From positions 62,001 to 126,000 of the forward strand of contig CM015707.1 in assembly GCA_004764695.1 (NCBI GenBank): 64,000 nt of DNA, read 5' to 3'. Source of the stretch: Schizochytrium sp. TIO01. Its lineage: Eukaryota; Sar; Bigyra; Thraustochytrida; Thraustochytriidae. Below are positions 9,554 to 19,714 of the stretch, piece by piece. The notes under the pieces are model-generated. The model ran no database searches. It was not told where the DNA came from and saw nothing but the letters and a program-made list of their open reading frames with translations. Both the position numbers and the translations under genes were made by a program. Positions within the stretch are counted from its first letter, which is position 1. Every line of letters starts with the position of its first letter.

Positions 9554-10576
9554 ATGGAGATGTGGGTGGACAAGTTCATGAGTGAATTGGCCAAAGGCTT
9601 ATCGCCTTCTGGCGAAAACCTTACGTCAGACGCGAATGGGAACAACCTTAGCGCAGAGCAACTGGAGGAGCGGGTGGACAAGTACATGAGTGAATTGGCC
9701 AAAGGCTTATCGCCTTCTGGTGAAAACCTTACGTCAGACGCGAATGGGAACAACCTTAGCGCAGAGCAACTGGAGGAGCGGGTGGACAAGTACATGAGTG
9801 AATTGGCCAAAGGCTTATCGCCTTCTGGTGAAAACCTTACGTCAGACGCGAATGGGAACAACCTTAGCGCAGAGCATCTGGAGGAGCAGGGCTTGATGGA
9901 ACTCCCTACACAACCTGAACTATCGAACCCCAGTGTCGAAGAGTGTGAAGCCTGGCTTGGCTCGCAAATGACGATACAGGATGCCCTTGGGTTGGTATCC
10001 ATAACCACACCAAAAAGCTTGATTCCGATATTGTATAACGAAGAAAGTACAACGCTGTATGACTATGTCATGAACACTACACTACTTGTTACCAATGATG
10101 AAACAGCCAAGGAGCTCAGAATCACTGGGAAGAAGGTCCTCGTTGCAGGATTTAGGATAATGAAAGATCAGCAGGGTTTTTTTTATTTTTTCCCGTATAT
10201 CTGGGTCAATGTCGAGAATGAAGACTGCGTGATTAAAGTTACAAACATTAACAACGCAGTCTTCATGCGATGTACGTCTGACATTGTTTACTGGTTAATA
10301 GTCGAATGGTCAATGCAAAACTTACCAACTGCTGTACGAGGATTTGGTCTTGACCTAACGTATCATATAATCACAAACCGTACGTGCATCCCTACAATAC
10401 CCACTCTTATGCAGCATAAAAGTGTTACCCAATGTTTTACTAGAGATGGTCAAAAATCAATGTTTGTAGATGCTACAGGAAAACAGAGTCTAATTCGACT
10501 TTTCGAATCCGCCGATTCTAACTACCGTTCTCTTATAAGTAACTTCTTCGAATACAAACTTAAAGCCTATACCTAA
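9554..10576 (+). CDS. Unknown protein with three identical N-terminal 36-residue repeats
   Basis: A 340-residue protein. After MEMW come three almost identical 36-residue units, each starting VDK(F/Y)MSELAKGLSPSG and ending LSAEQLEER, then a unique C-terminal domain of about 215 residues mixing strands and helices (for example GKKVLVAGFRIMKD and FFYFFPYIWVNV). The repeats are hydrophilic and helix-turn in character. They are more GC-rich than the flanks and differ by only a few bases, so the expansion is recent. I recognise neither part. The repeats may be a variable-length spacer or binding platform. Confidence 0.65.
   Translation: MEMWVDKFMSELAKGLSPSGENLTSDANGNNLSAEQLEERVDKYMSELAKGLSPSGENLTSDANGNNLSAEQLEERVDKYMSELAKGLSPSGENLTSDANGNNLSAEHLEEQGLMELPTQPELSNPSVEECEAWLGSQMTIQDALGLVSITTPKSLIPILYNEESTTLYDYVMNTTLLVTNDETAKELRITGKKVLVAGFRIMKDQQGFFYFFPYIWVNVENEDCVIKVTNINNAVFMRCTSDIVYWLIVEWSMQNLPTAVRGFGLDLTYHIITNRTCIPTIPTLMQHKSVTQCFTRDGQKSMFVDATGKQSLIRLFESADSNYRSLISNFFEYKLKAYT
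9566..9889 (+). repeat. Three tandem 108-bp coding repeats
   Basis: Copies begin at 9566, 9674 and 9782 with GTGGACAAG. The 108-bp period keeps the reading frame, and the copies differ at only a few positions. Confidence 0.95.
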
Positions 10577-10671
10577 AAGCGACTATCTTTAGGGTTGAAT
10601 TAATGGGACATCCATTCCTCAACTTCCATTGAAAAATGAGAATGTTAAATCTGAAACATAATGTATTGACT

Positions 10672-12618
10672 TTATCTTTGAAAGTGTTTTCTTTTCATAC
10701 CTGCTTGCGGAATCATTCCGTGTTCCAAGATATTTCTACGAAGAGTGGTCAGGAGCTGCTTTGGTAGCCTCTCCTTCATGATGAGTGGATAATGAAGCCA
10801 CATATATTGCCGTACAGAAATGTTCGGCTTTATTCCATCTTTGTAATACAGCTTAGAACAAAATTTGAAGAGGTCCTTAAGCGGCTGACTGATATTCCGC
10901 TGCAGAAATTCGCTTATCAAAGGATCATTATCAGAATCTTCAAAGAGTTTAGCTCCCTTTTCAAGAAGTAGCAAAATCAATACCATTTGTTCCTCCAATT
11001 TAGAATAGCAATAAACTGCTAAACTGAGAGGTGACTGACCTAAAGCGTTTTTTACATTAACACTAACATTCAAGTTTTCAAGAATGTAAAGGGCGTGACT
11101 GAAGATTCCTTTTTGCAAGGCTATTGTTAGTGCTGTATCTCCAAACACACTCTGCTGGTCGACATCAAATGATTTACAGTTATACAGCAGTAGCGTGATT
11201 GATCTAAGAGACTTTGAAGTGCATGAGTACATAAAGGTATTAAATCCTTTTTTACTCAGCGCCATTAGATCATACTCGCCGTGAGACAACAAAATTTCAA
11301 GCATCTCTGTTTCTTTCCTCGAGGCTGCTAGCATCACAGGTGTCTCACCGTCTGAATTCTTTAGAGAACAGAGTTTAGGGAACTTTGAAACGATGAGCTC
11401 AAACACTCTTAGACTCACACCTCTGATAGGATTCGCCAAGATCAGATGCAATGCGTTCCTGTCATCATTGTCGGTTTTCGTGGCATCAACCTTGTTATTC
11501 AATAGAGAAATTAAGAGTGGATCGTAACCGTAGAAACGTATATCACCCTCCATCCCAGGATTGCAACAACACTGCAAAAACGGTGTCATCCCGCGATTGT
11601 CGCGTACTTCCAAATCCACATGTCCACTGTTGATGAGATGATCAGCAAGTTCCAACCGGGAACCTAATGGTAAAAAACATTGATAGTTCATAGCATAGAA
11701 CAACCCAGTCTTCCCTTTATTACTCCGAAGATCTACATCAACGTTTGCTCCAATTAGAATATCCACGAGCTCGATTCTGTCAGACTGAATACTTGTATTT
11801 AAACAGGCATAGTGAAACGCATTTTTTCCATGTGCATTTTTAGCGTTGACTTGTGCACCATGCCGTAGAAGAAGCTTAATGAGGTCAATTTGTGTCTTGC
11901 TCTTTTGTTGATGGCATGCAAAATGAAGAACAGTCGACTCTGATTTGAACGTCTTACTATTAACGTCGGCTCCGTGGCAAAGCAATAGTTCGGCAATCTC
12001 GTAATAGTTTTCAGGAAACTTTTCCTCACTAGATGCATCATAATCCCCATTGAGGCTCAATGTTTTGAAAATCCACGAGCCTAGTTCACTGAAAGATTTT
12101 GTTGTACGCGTCAGAAACATCAATGCTGTAAATCCTTTCTTATCTTGGATATCTGTATCTACATTATAGATTTCCACAAGTTCACGAACAATTTCTAACT
12201 TTCCGTGAGCGCATGCTAACATCAGCGGAGTTTGTCCATCATGAGTTGGAAGATTGAAGTCCGTTGAAGAATTTAAACTCAACATTCTAAGTATCTGTAG
12301 AGCCTTCGGAGGTTCCAGTTTAGCGTCTATGCATATCCAGTGCACCGGCGAAAGACCTTTGTAATCTCGTAAGTTGATTTGAGCCTTTCCGTCGCTGATC
12401 AAAGTCTGTGCGATATTTATGAAGCCAAGTTTACATGCCAATGATAAAGGAGTTCCACTCCTTAATTTTGTATTAACAACTACTTCAGCATTACTCTTCT
12501 CCATCAAAGCTAATACTTCAATGAAATTATTTTTCTTGATGTATTCCATAAGTCTATCTAGTGACGAAATGGAGGAAACATCACCCGAACTCTTGTTTTC
12601 TTCACAACTGATTGACAT
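10672..12618 (-). CDS. Long ankyrin-repeat protein
   Basis: A 648-residue protein made almost wholly of ankyrin repeats, roughly a dozen. Well-formed copies include GTPLSLACKLGFINIAQTLI, GQTPLMLACAHGKLEIVREL, TVLHFACHQQ and KNAFHYACLNT. The C-terminal part of about 80 residues after the last repeat (VRQYMWLHYPLIMKERLPKQ) is basic and helical. It sits where poxviral ankyrins carry F-box-like PRANC domains, but I cannot confirm one. The start ATG follows an A-rich run on the coding strand. It is likely an intracellular adaptor that engages host proteins; its targets are unknown. Confidence 0.9.
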   Translation of the reverse strand: MSISCEENKSSGDVSSISSLDRLMEYIKKNNFIEVLALMEKSNAEVVVNTKLRSGTPLSLACKLGFINIAQTLISDGKAQINLRDYKGLSPVHWICIDAKLEPPKALQILRMLSLNSSTDFNLPTHDGQTPLMLACAHGKLEIVRELVEIYNVDTDIQDKKGFTALMFLTRTTKSFSELGSWIFKTLSLNGDYDASSEEKFPENYYEIAELLLCHGADVNSKTFKSESTVLHFACHQQKSKTQIDLIKLLLRHGAQVNAKNAHGKNAFHYACLNTSIQSDRIELVDILIGANVDVDLRSNKGKTGLFYAMNYQCFLPLGSRLELADHLINSGHVDLEVRDNRGMTPFLQCCCNPGMEGDIRFYGYDPLLISLLNNKVDATKTDNDDRNALHLILANPIRGVSLRVFELIVSKFPKLCSLKNSDGETPVMLAASRKETEMLEILLSHGEYDLMALSKKGFNTFMYSCTSKSLRSITLLLYNCKSFDVDQQSVFGDTALTIALQKGIFSHALYILENLNVSVNVKNALGQSPLSLAVYCYSKLEEQMVLILLLLEKGAKLFEDSDNDPLISEFLQRNISQPLKDLFKFCSKLYYKDGIKPNISVRQYMWLHYPLIMKERLPKQLLTTLRRNILEHGMIPQAGMKRKHFQR

Positions 12619-12839
12619 TTCTTTTTTTTTCGTATTACAGAACTGCTTACCTATTTTCTTCTATTTTATAGAGAAAAAAAAAGGGTTTAATCATAGCTTT
12701 ATTCAGTTAGTTGATCCCTTACACTTATGTCTAACCCCCTCTGTATAGTTCGTTCTTCTTAGTCCGCCTGTCCTCATACTGTTTAGGTTCAATATCACAC
12801 CTGATAACCTAATCTTCTTCTTTTAATAAATATTTCTCT

Positions 12840-13510
12840 ATACGTTTAATGACCCCCTTTCCTGTCCACGTTTATCCCTTTTTAATGACCTTCGCTCTTA
12901 CTCTTAATATTTGTCCCCAGGTAGAAGACTTTCTGTATGATTGATTAATAATATGGGTTATTTATTTATTAATAGCTTTTTCTTTTAACTTTTATCCTTA
13001 TGTGTTGACCTTTTCTTTTAACATTTGTCCCACGTTGATAACCTTTCCATGTCATTGAATCATAAATTAACAGTAGATAGTCCTTTTTCTCCAACAATTT
13101 GTCCCCATTTTTTGACCTTTCTCTCAACATTTGTCCTCATTTCTTGACCTTTCTTTCAATATTTGTCCCCATTTTATGACCGTTCTCTCAACATTTGTCC
13201 CCATTTCTGGACCTTTCTATCAACATTTGTCCCCATTTCTGGACCTTTCTATCAACATTTGTCCCCATTTCATGACCTTTCCTCTAAATTTGTCCCCGTT
13301 TTGTGACCTTTCCTTTACATTTGTCCCCGTTTTGTGACCTTTCCTTTACATTTGTCCCTGTTTTGTGACCTTTCTACATAATATATTTCCCATTTAATAG
13401 CCTTTTCTCTTAACATTTGTCCCCATTTCCTGACCTTTTTATCTAATTTATTCACCATTTAATAGCCTTTTCTCTTAACATTTGTCCCCATTTTACGACC
13501 TTCTTATCTA
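12840..13510 (+). repeat. Minisatellite array, left arm (about 31-33 bp unit)
   Basis: About 13 copies of a unit built on ATTTGTCCCCATTT followed by TGACCTTTC, loosely spaced at the left edge and regular at 31-33 bp between 13090 and 13370. Open frames running through it (for example 13131-13337) are by-products of the repeat. The same unit occurs in reverse orientation at 14230-14830. Confidence 0.9.
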
Positions 13511-14229
13511 ATTTATTCACAATTTAATAAGTTTTTTTTTTTTAACTTATTCCCCTTACATTATTGTAAAACTCTTTCATTTCCCATTATTTAGTTAATT
13601 ATTGAAGGAGATTCTTTGTAACTATTCCTGGATACCTAAATTAACTGTCATCAAACTCACTTGCAAGTTTTGCATACTTTGTGATAAATATGGTCTGAGT
13701 CATTCTCCTCAAAAAATGTCTGTCGAGTCAGGGTCAGTACTTAGTGAAAAACTTTGAGACAAAATAAATAAAAAGGAAACCCCACAGTATTGACATAAAC
13801 CCCACAGTGCAGAAACCTTTCGATGAAATTGTGTAGACTAGTTCCTTGTCAAAAGGTTTGAAACATCTTCCAAAAGTGAAAGGTACAGAAAAATCAAGGG
13901 TTTTGGGCAACAGTCTGTACTGTTGCCTTATGAAAGGATTGGAAAATTTCACACTTTTCGACCCTTTTGGAAGTTTAGGCGGTCTTTTTTTTCACCCGCA
14001 TTAATATGAAAGGTTTGAGATCTGCTTTGGGGGACACACTGTGGGGGCACTGTGGGTTATTAAAATTAATTTAAAAGTTTAGCTTCTAATGTTTTGAATA
14101 TCTCATTCTTAGTTATTTAACAAGTTTTTTGTTTAAGAAGGCTGAGATATGTCTGTGAATAAATAGGAGAAAAGAAGAATGACCTTGAAAATATTTTAAA
14201 TAACATCAATGAAAATGTTTTAAAATTTA
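13511..14229. other. Spacer between inverted arrays, with its own inverted repeats
   Basis: About 720 bases without a convincing gene; a 72-codon minus-strand frame at 13734-13952 is unsupported. It contains CCCCACAGT at 13780 and 13800 and the reverse complement ACTGTGGG at 14038 and 14049. CTTCCAAAAG near 13870 pairs with CTTTTGGAAG near 13963. The whole 12.8-14.8 kb block is therefore roughly palindromic, as expected of a replication origin or recombination element. Confidence 0.6.
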
Positions 14230-14830
14230 ATGAACCTGACAAAAAAAGTTCAAGAAACGGGGACAAATCTTCAATGAAAAACTGATTAAACATTAAAAAA
14301 CGAGAGGGGAAAGGTCAAGAAATGGGGACAAATGTTAAGGAAAGGTCAAGAAACGAGGACAAATGTTGAGAGAAAGGTCATGAAATGGGGACAAATGTTG
14401 AGAGAAAGGTCGAGAAATGGGGACAAATGTTGAGAGAAAGGTCAAGAAATGAGGACAAATGTAAACGAAAGGTCAAGAAATGGGGACAAATGTTGAGGGA
14501 AAGGTCAATAAATGGGGACAAATGTAAAGGAAAGGTCAAGAAATGAGGACAAATGTTGAGGGAAAGGTCAAGAAATGGGGACAAATGTAAAGGAAAGGTC
14601 AAGAAATGAGGACAAATGTTGAGGGAAAGGTCAAGAAATGGGGACAAATGTAGAGGAAAGGTCATGAAATGGGGACAAATGTAAAAAGAAATGGTAAGAA
14701 ATGAAGACAAATGTAAAGGAAAGGTCAAAAATTGAAGACAAATGTAAAAAAAGAAATGTCAAGAAATGGGGAGTAAGGTAAAAGGAAAGGTCAAGAAATA
14801 GGGACAAATTAAAAAAGCAAAGGATAAACC
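14230..14830 (-). repeat. Minisatellite array, right arm (inverted relative to left arm)
   Basis: About 16 copies of AAAGGTCAAGAAATGGGG followed by ACAAATGTTGAGG (31-32 bp, starts at 14531, 14563, 14594 and so on), the reverse complement of the left array. The minus-strand frame at 14378-14728 is repeat-derived and not considered a gene. Confidence 0.92.
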
Positions 14831-14957
14831 AAAACTCTATTTAGTATTTCAAATTAAAAATGTCTTTTATTTAATTGGAGGATAGTATAATTTTTCTGCA
14901 AATCAATCTTGAGGACTTGACATTTTGTGTTAGCTTAATACCAATTCTGAACTGCTA

Positions 14958-17291
14958 TTAACTACTATTGTTACCCCGAGAAGCGACCATGAAAGCTGCA
15001 ACCTCTGTCATAGCCTCTCGGATGTCTTCGTCTTCGCTGAAATTGTCATTCGTTGACGTTAGAGGTAGCTTGCTACGTTGAGCAAGTTCTTCTTCTTTAA
15101 TACGCTGGGCCAATTCACGTCGTTGATTATTTAAGTATTGCATATTTCTATAGTCGTCATCTTTTATTTTATATTTATCAGACTTGGGCCTGTTTTTTTT
15201 CTTTTTATTTTGTTCTGGTGAAACCGCAGCTTGGTCGTCAATAGCACTGGAGCGATTTCTCTGTCCCCCTCCCTCTTCGTCTCCGTCTCCGTCTTCTTCT
15301 TCTTCTTCTTCTTCTTCTTCTTCGTCTCCGTCTTCTTCTCCGTCTTCGTCTTCTTCTCCGTCTTCCTCTTCTTCTCCCTCTTCGTCTCCGTCTTCTTCTT
15401 CCTCTTCGTCTCCGTCTTCTTCTTCTTCTTCCTCTTCGTCTCCGTATTCTTCTTCCTCTTCGTCTCCGTATTCTTCTTCCTCTTCATCTCCGTCTTCTTC
15501 TTCCTCTTCGTCTAAGTGTGATAAGCTTTTTATTTTTTTTTTGAGCTTTTCATCTTGTATATGTGCTGCATAAGTAAGTGCGTTTAATGGTGTTACAGTG
15601 CTGCGAGGATCGTGAGTTTTTTGTTTAACTTTGCCAAAGTGATCCTTGTACAAATATTCGTCTACATCGTTTTCAATTGTCGAAGCAGTACTTTTTCCGC
15701 CTTTATTGTGCTCTAGCACTGCTTCAAAGTATCTATTAATATATCTTTTTACCTTTCCAACATCTGATTTTAAACGTCGCAGAATTTTTTTCACATCGTC
15801 ATTATCATTAAATAGCTTTCCTCTAAGAGTATTATCCTTTTTTAATAAACTTTTAAACTTCTTTCCCATTTTCTCAACTTCCCTTTCTATTGTGTCTTTA
15901 ATTTCCTTAAGAGCACCTTCGTCTTTAACTCCATTCATGTCATTTAACCGAGTAATCGCGTATGACATCATGTCGGTTGATTCTACAATCAAATGTTCGT
16001 CTTTCTTAAAAACATATTCTTGGTCCTGAAGTAACTCCCGCATTGCTCCGAGTCTGGCAGCATCAATGGTTTCTAACATAAGTTTTTGTTGTTCATATGT
16101 TCTATTATGTTTTACTGGATCAGCATAGTACATGTACTCTGACATTATCCTCGCGGTGTATCGTGAAATAATGTGAACTATTGAATTCAAATCTCTGAAA
16201 TACTTTTTCGCAAATAGCATCAAATGACGATCATCCTCGTAAAAATGTCTACCTCTTTGAAAAATACGGTTTCTAAAACCAAGTACATCAGGGATATACC
16301 TTTTACTCTTAGAGTCTTTATAGTATTTTCCTAGCTTCTGATAAAGTTCTGTATTTAACATATCTAACTTTTCTGAATCATAAGTAAAATATTCTTCATT
16401 GTAAACATCGACTTCTCGTGCTACATGTTGAACGTACTCTAAATCTGTTTGATTCTTTTGATCATTGACATAAGTACCCAAATCGTAAAGTTTTTCCTGT
16501 GCTAGATTAGTTAGGAAAATTGGTGAGGCGTTTTCTTCAAGGAGAAAAAGATTCTGTTTATGCAAATCGCGAACCAGTTGCACGAAGATTTGTGAAAACC
16601 ACAGAGTTATATTTCTTGGTTTTACAAATTTTGAAACCTCTTTTGGATATCCAAGAAAATATTTGAGGAAGCGTTCCAGACGCATGAGTCTTGTATCAGA
16701 ATTTTCTCCTCTAATTAACTCCTTTAGCTGAGTTGTCGAGTATGGGAGTTGATCAATTTTTGAAGCAACATACCTTTCATTGAGTTTTTCATACTTCTTG
16801 CCAATATCTTCAAGTTGCTTCGACTCTTTTGGGTTGTTATTAATAAAGTAAGAGAAAAAAGATTCGTTGCTGTTCAAGTCTGGCGATAGATCGGACAATG
16901 GTCGAATAGGGATTCTCGGTTGATCCAATTTATCAATAATTTTACTTATATCCACTAATCGAGTGTTACGCTGCGACATGCCCATTCGTTTACAAGACAT
17001 CTCAAGAGCGACAACAACGCCTATGTCAATATCATTCTGAACTTGCATCTTTCTTAATTCGTTATCATTGTATTCAATGGTCCGAATATATTGACCTTCT
17101 TTGAAAGATAAAGGTCGAAAGGTTATGTTGGAATCATTAGAGAGTGATCCAAGCGTGCGCTGTTGCTTTCGTTGTCTTTCCTCGACTTCATTTCTTGAAT
17201 GATAAAGCCTTTGTCTTCTCTTATTCGTGTTTTCAGCTTCGTTTAGTAATTTGGTGATACTATCGAAAGCAGAACTCTTGTTTCTTGACAT
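14958..17291 (-). CDS. Large helical protein with long acidic tract, unknown
   Basis: About 777 residues from the first true ATG at 17291 (the frame is open a little further upstream but without ATG). The N-terminal 590 residues are charged and mostly helical, with no enzyme motif I recognise. Residues about 592-672 are nearly pure Glu/Asp in units such as EEEEEYGD and EEEEDGD, encoded by GAA/GAG-rich repeats. A basic segment (KKKKNRPKSDKYKIKDD) and a charged helical tail follow. Acidic tracts of this kind occur in chromatin-binding and scaffold proteins. Size and helical content would allow a structural or portal-like role, but nothing in the sequence proves it. Confidence 0.6.
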   Translation of the reverse strand: MSRNKSSAFDSITKLLNEAENTNKRRQRLYHSRNEVEERQRKQQRTLGSLSNDSNITFRPLSFKEGQYIRTIEYNDNELRKMQVQNDIDIGVVVALEMSCKRMGMSQRNTRLVDISKIIDKLDQPRIPIRPLSDLSPDLNSNESFFSYFINNNPKESKQLEDIGKKYEKLNERYVASKIDQLPYSTTQLKELIRGENSDTRLMRLERFLKYFLGYPKEVSKFVKPRNITLWFSQIFVQLVRDLHKQNLFLLEENASPIFLTNLAQEKLYDLGTYVNDQKNQTDLEYVQHVAREVDVYNEEYFTYDSEKLDMLNTELYQKLGKYYKDSKSKRYIPDVLGFRNRIFQRGRHFYEDDRHLMLFAKKYFRDLNSIVHIISRYTARIMSEYMYYADPVKHNRTYEQQKLMLETIDAARLGAMRELLQDQEYVFKKDEHLIVESTDMMSYAITRLNDMNGVKDEGALKEIKDTIEREVEKMGKKFKSLLKKDNTLRGKLFNDNDDVKKILRRLKSDVGKVKRYINRYFEAVLEHNKGGKSTASTIENDVDEYLYKDHFGKVKQKTHDPRSTVTPLNALTYAAHIQDEKLKKKIKSLSHLDEEEEEDGDEEEEEYGDEEEEEYGDEEEEEEEDGDEEEEEDGDEEGEEEEDGEEDEDGEEDGDEEEEEEEEEEDGDGDEEGGGQRNRSSAIDDQAAVSPEQNKKKKNRPKSDKYKIKDDDYRNMQYLNNQRRELAQRIKEEELAQRSKLPLTSTNDNFSEDEDIREAMTEVAAFMVASRGNNSS

Positions 17292-17359
17292 CTGTCTCTT
17301 TGTCACTCGAAAAGAATATAACTTAAGATATTTCACTTAAAATTAAATCGATATATAGT

Positions 17360-17812
17360 TCATTCAAGGGTGTCTTCTCCATCACGTTGACTATAGTGAG
17401 AGCTTATTATCACTGATGTCTCACTGTCGTCAAATTTGATTTCTGAATCTTTAGCTATAAAGTCTTGGATCGTTTCACATACTAGTTCTAGGCCAGCTTG
17501 CGCTGAGATATCATTCTTGTAGGTTATCATGAGATTAGATAATCCAATAAGAACTTCCTTCAGTTGTCTTGATAACTGTGATCTTTCTTTTTCGGACAAT
17601 CCTTCCTGCAAAACACAGGAGTTTACTAATTGTGTGATGGAATCGATTGTTTCAGATCGACTCTCCCCTAATACCATCCTTACAAATCCGAAGAAAGATG
17701 AGGCATCGTCTACTGCAAAATGATGCATCCGAGTTCTTAGCTTTTGTCCTTTTTTTAAACTAGAAATGACTTTCAAATTCCGAACCCTCGCTGAGTCTAT
17801 CGAACGATACAT
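17360..17812 (-). CDS. Unknown helical protein
   Basis: A 150-residue helical protein starting MYRSIDSARVRN. It has a basic N-terminus and an acidic C-terminus (IKFDDSETS... RDGEDTLE), with no signal peptide, membrane helix or zinc motif. The stop lies about 70 bases upstream of the next minus-strand gene, so the two may be coordinately expressed. I recognise no family. Confidence 0.55.
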   Translation of the reverse strand: MYRSIDSARVRNLKVISSLKKGQKLRTRMHHFAVDDASSFFGFVRMVLGESRSETIDSITQLVNSCVLQEGLSEKERSQLSRQLKEVLIGLSNLMITYKNDISAQAGLELVCETIQDFIAKDSEIKFDDSETSVIISSHYSQRDGEDTLE

Positions 17813-17893
17813 TGGACCCTTTTTTGTCTTTCCTGCTTTGAAAAATATCGGTTCTGTGTTTGCTAAAATTAATGGAATGACTTATAATAAATT

Positions 17894-17895
<2 letters not shown>

Positions 17896-17953
<58 letters not shown>
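17896..17953. repeat. (AAT)n microsatellite
   Basis: About 19 uninterrupted AAT units in the 460-base gap between two minus-strand genes. The rest of 17813-18274 is AT-rich and shows no gene. Confidence 0.95.
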
Positions 17954-17955
<2 letters not shown>

Positions 17956-18274
17956 ATTAATATTAATATCAATAATAATTATATTTCTTTAATATACTTA
18001 GTCTTCCGTAAAATCAAAATATTTTCCTCTTAATATCGAAAGAGAGTAGGAAGTTAAAGGTTTATATCTTATGAACTGCAAATCGAAGTACTGTGCGTAG
18101 TGGAGCTAGTTATAAATGTATTTCCTTTTAGTCTTTAGTTTTAAAACAAATATGTTTATTATTTAGTAAGATAAGCCAACATTAAGCAAACAAGTAATTA
18201 CCTATTAATCTCAGGAGTGTAAATGAGAGACAGATTTTCTTTTGTTGTTTTTCCTAAATAAGAAAAGAAATCTA

Positions 18275-19714
18275 CTATAGCCTATAAAGGGCAAAAACGA
18301 GAACAGGTCGCAAACCTCGTTTAATTATTTCTACCTCACGATCAACGTCAGTGCTCGCAGGTAATTCATACATCTCGTCACTCTGTGTGTCTGGAATGCC
18401 AAGAAACGACACCTCCGTCATTTCACTGTCATCTAGACGACTGAGTTGGGACATAAAAGAAATCCGTTCGTGAGTTGGCATTTCTGTAAAATTTACTATA
18501 AAGGATTTTTTCAACCCCAATTTAGCTTTCCATCGAAAATTAAGAGGGTTTTGATGAGCAATGTCGATTTCATGCACACTTTCATCGTCTTTAGAGTACT
18601 CCTCTTTAATATATTCAATAGAGAAGGGGATACCAATGTTTTTTACAGTACTTACAAGATCCACCTCCATCTTTGTAACATATCCAGTACTATATCTAAA
18701 ATCCTCTTCACCGCCAGAATCATTTTCTTGAAGATAATCACTAGAATAATCATTTTCAGAAGTGATTTTATTCCCGATGATACTCTCTAAATTAGCTACC
18801 GAGGTGAAACCATAAACATACCAACCTCTAGCATGGAAAATCAGTCTCGGTGCAACTTGTTTCCAAAGTTCTAATATTGTGACTCCGAAAGACTCCCAAT
18901 TTTTACTCGGGACGGTAAGAGTCATATAGCACTTCTTACCACTCTTTGGAGCAAAAACAACACTAAAACAATTAGAGATTCCATTCGCAGTAGGTGTATT
19001 TACACCAATACCTATTTCTTTCCCTATCTTATCGAGACGGCAATGATAGAGTTCTTTATCATAAGCCGAAAGCTGAACCTCGATATTATCGAACAATGGG
19101 GTTGGATTATCTATAGAAGGAGTTGATAACGGGAGAATGAAGTTACGTGTCATATATCTCTCATCTGTCCCATATTGAAAATTTGATCGATTCAGATTCT
19201 CAGGCAAGGGAATTTCTGCTAATTCGCAGCTAGAAATGACTGAATTATAGACACGATCAGAAAGACCATTACAGTTTTGATCATCGATGATGACACTACC
19301 TGCTGTATACGTGTATCTGTTTTCATAGATACCTGCAGTTAGAGCGAGACTAACTAACATTCCAGCCTCCAGTTTAGCTGCACTTGATTGAAAAGTGATA
19401 ACGGTGATATTCTCTCCGGACATGAGAACTGGGAGTTTCGAAGAAGAGTCCTCTTTAGGTTCCTCATCATTATTATTATTACTCACTTTGACTCTTTTAT
19501 TTTCTCCATTCTCCTTCAGTTGGATACTAGTAGGAGTCTTATTAGCACAAATTGCTTTAATCTTCCAAAACGGCGTTCCAATGTTTTTACCGTGTTTCGT
19601 TCGATCTTCTTTGACATCTTTAATAAAGACTTTCACAATATCTTGACCCGTTCCAACTCGCCCAGAAAGCTTCGACGGTGTTTTATAAATCTTTCTCTTC
19701 ATTGAAAGAGACAT
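18275..19714 (-). CDS. Unknown 479-residue protein, possibly a single-stranded DNA-binding protein
   Basis: Starts MSLSMKRKIYKTP with a basic N-terminus. The middle alternates beta strands and polar loops (for example VKVFIKDVKEDR, NITVITFQSS, MLVSLALTAGIYENRYTY), and an acidic serine-rich linker lies near residues 80-95. This composition resembles OB-fold single-stranded DNA-binding proteins of large viruses, which would suit a genome encoding its own primase and helicase. That is only a fold impression; no diagnostic motif is visible. The ATG follows GGGAAAAAAAGAGAA, an A-rich context shared by several genes here. Confidence 0.55.
   Translation of the reverse strand: MSLSMKRKIYKTPSKLSGRVGTGQDIVKVFIKDVKEDRTKHGKNIGTPFWKIKAICANKTPTSIQLKENGENKRVKVSNNNNDEEPKEDSSSKLPVLMSGENITVITFQSSAAKLEAGMLVSLALTAGIYENRYTYTAGSVIIDDQNCNGLSDRVYNSVISSCELAEIPLPENLNRSNFQYGTDERYMTRNFILPLSTPSIDNPTPLFDNIEVQLSAYDKELYHCRLDKIGKEIGIGVNTPTANGISNCFSVVFAPKSGKKCYMTLTVPSKNWESFGVTILELWKQVAPRLIFHARGWYVYGFTSVANLESIIGNKITSENDYSSDYLQENDSGGEEDFRYSTGYVTKMEVDLVSTVKNIGIPFSIEYIKEEYSKDDESVHEIDIAHQNPLNFRWKAKLGLKKSFIVNFTEMPTHERISFMSQLSRLDDSEMTEVSFLGIPDTQSDEMYELPASTDVDREVEIIKRGLRPVLVFALYRL

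Noticed and set aside
9340-10008. 222-codon minus-strand frame
   Set aside because: Most of it is the antisense of the three 108-bp repeats in the plus-strand gene; only the last 52 codons were considered, as a possible relic.
13131-13337. 68-codon open frame
   Set aside because: Entirely inside the left minisatellite array; the same peptide pattern appears in the inverted right array, as repeats alone would produce.
13734-13952. 72-codon minus-strand frame in the array spacer
   Set aside because: It lies over the inverted repeats, has no recognisable protein features and no neighbour context.
14378-14728. 116-codon minus-strand open frame
   Set aside because: Made only of the 31-32 bp repeat unit; no unique sequence.
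15184-15573. Ser/Pro- and Lys-rich open frames opposite the acidic tract
   Set aside because: They are shadows of the GAA/GAG repeat encoding the Glu/Asp tract of the 14958-17291 gene.
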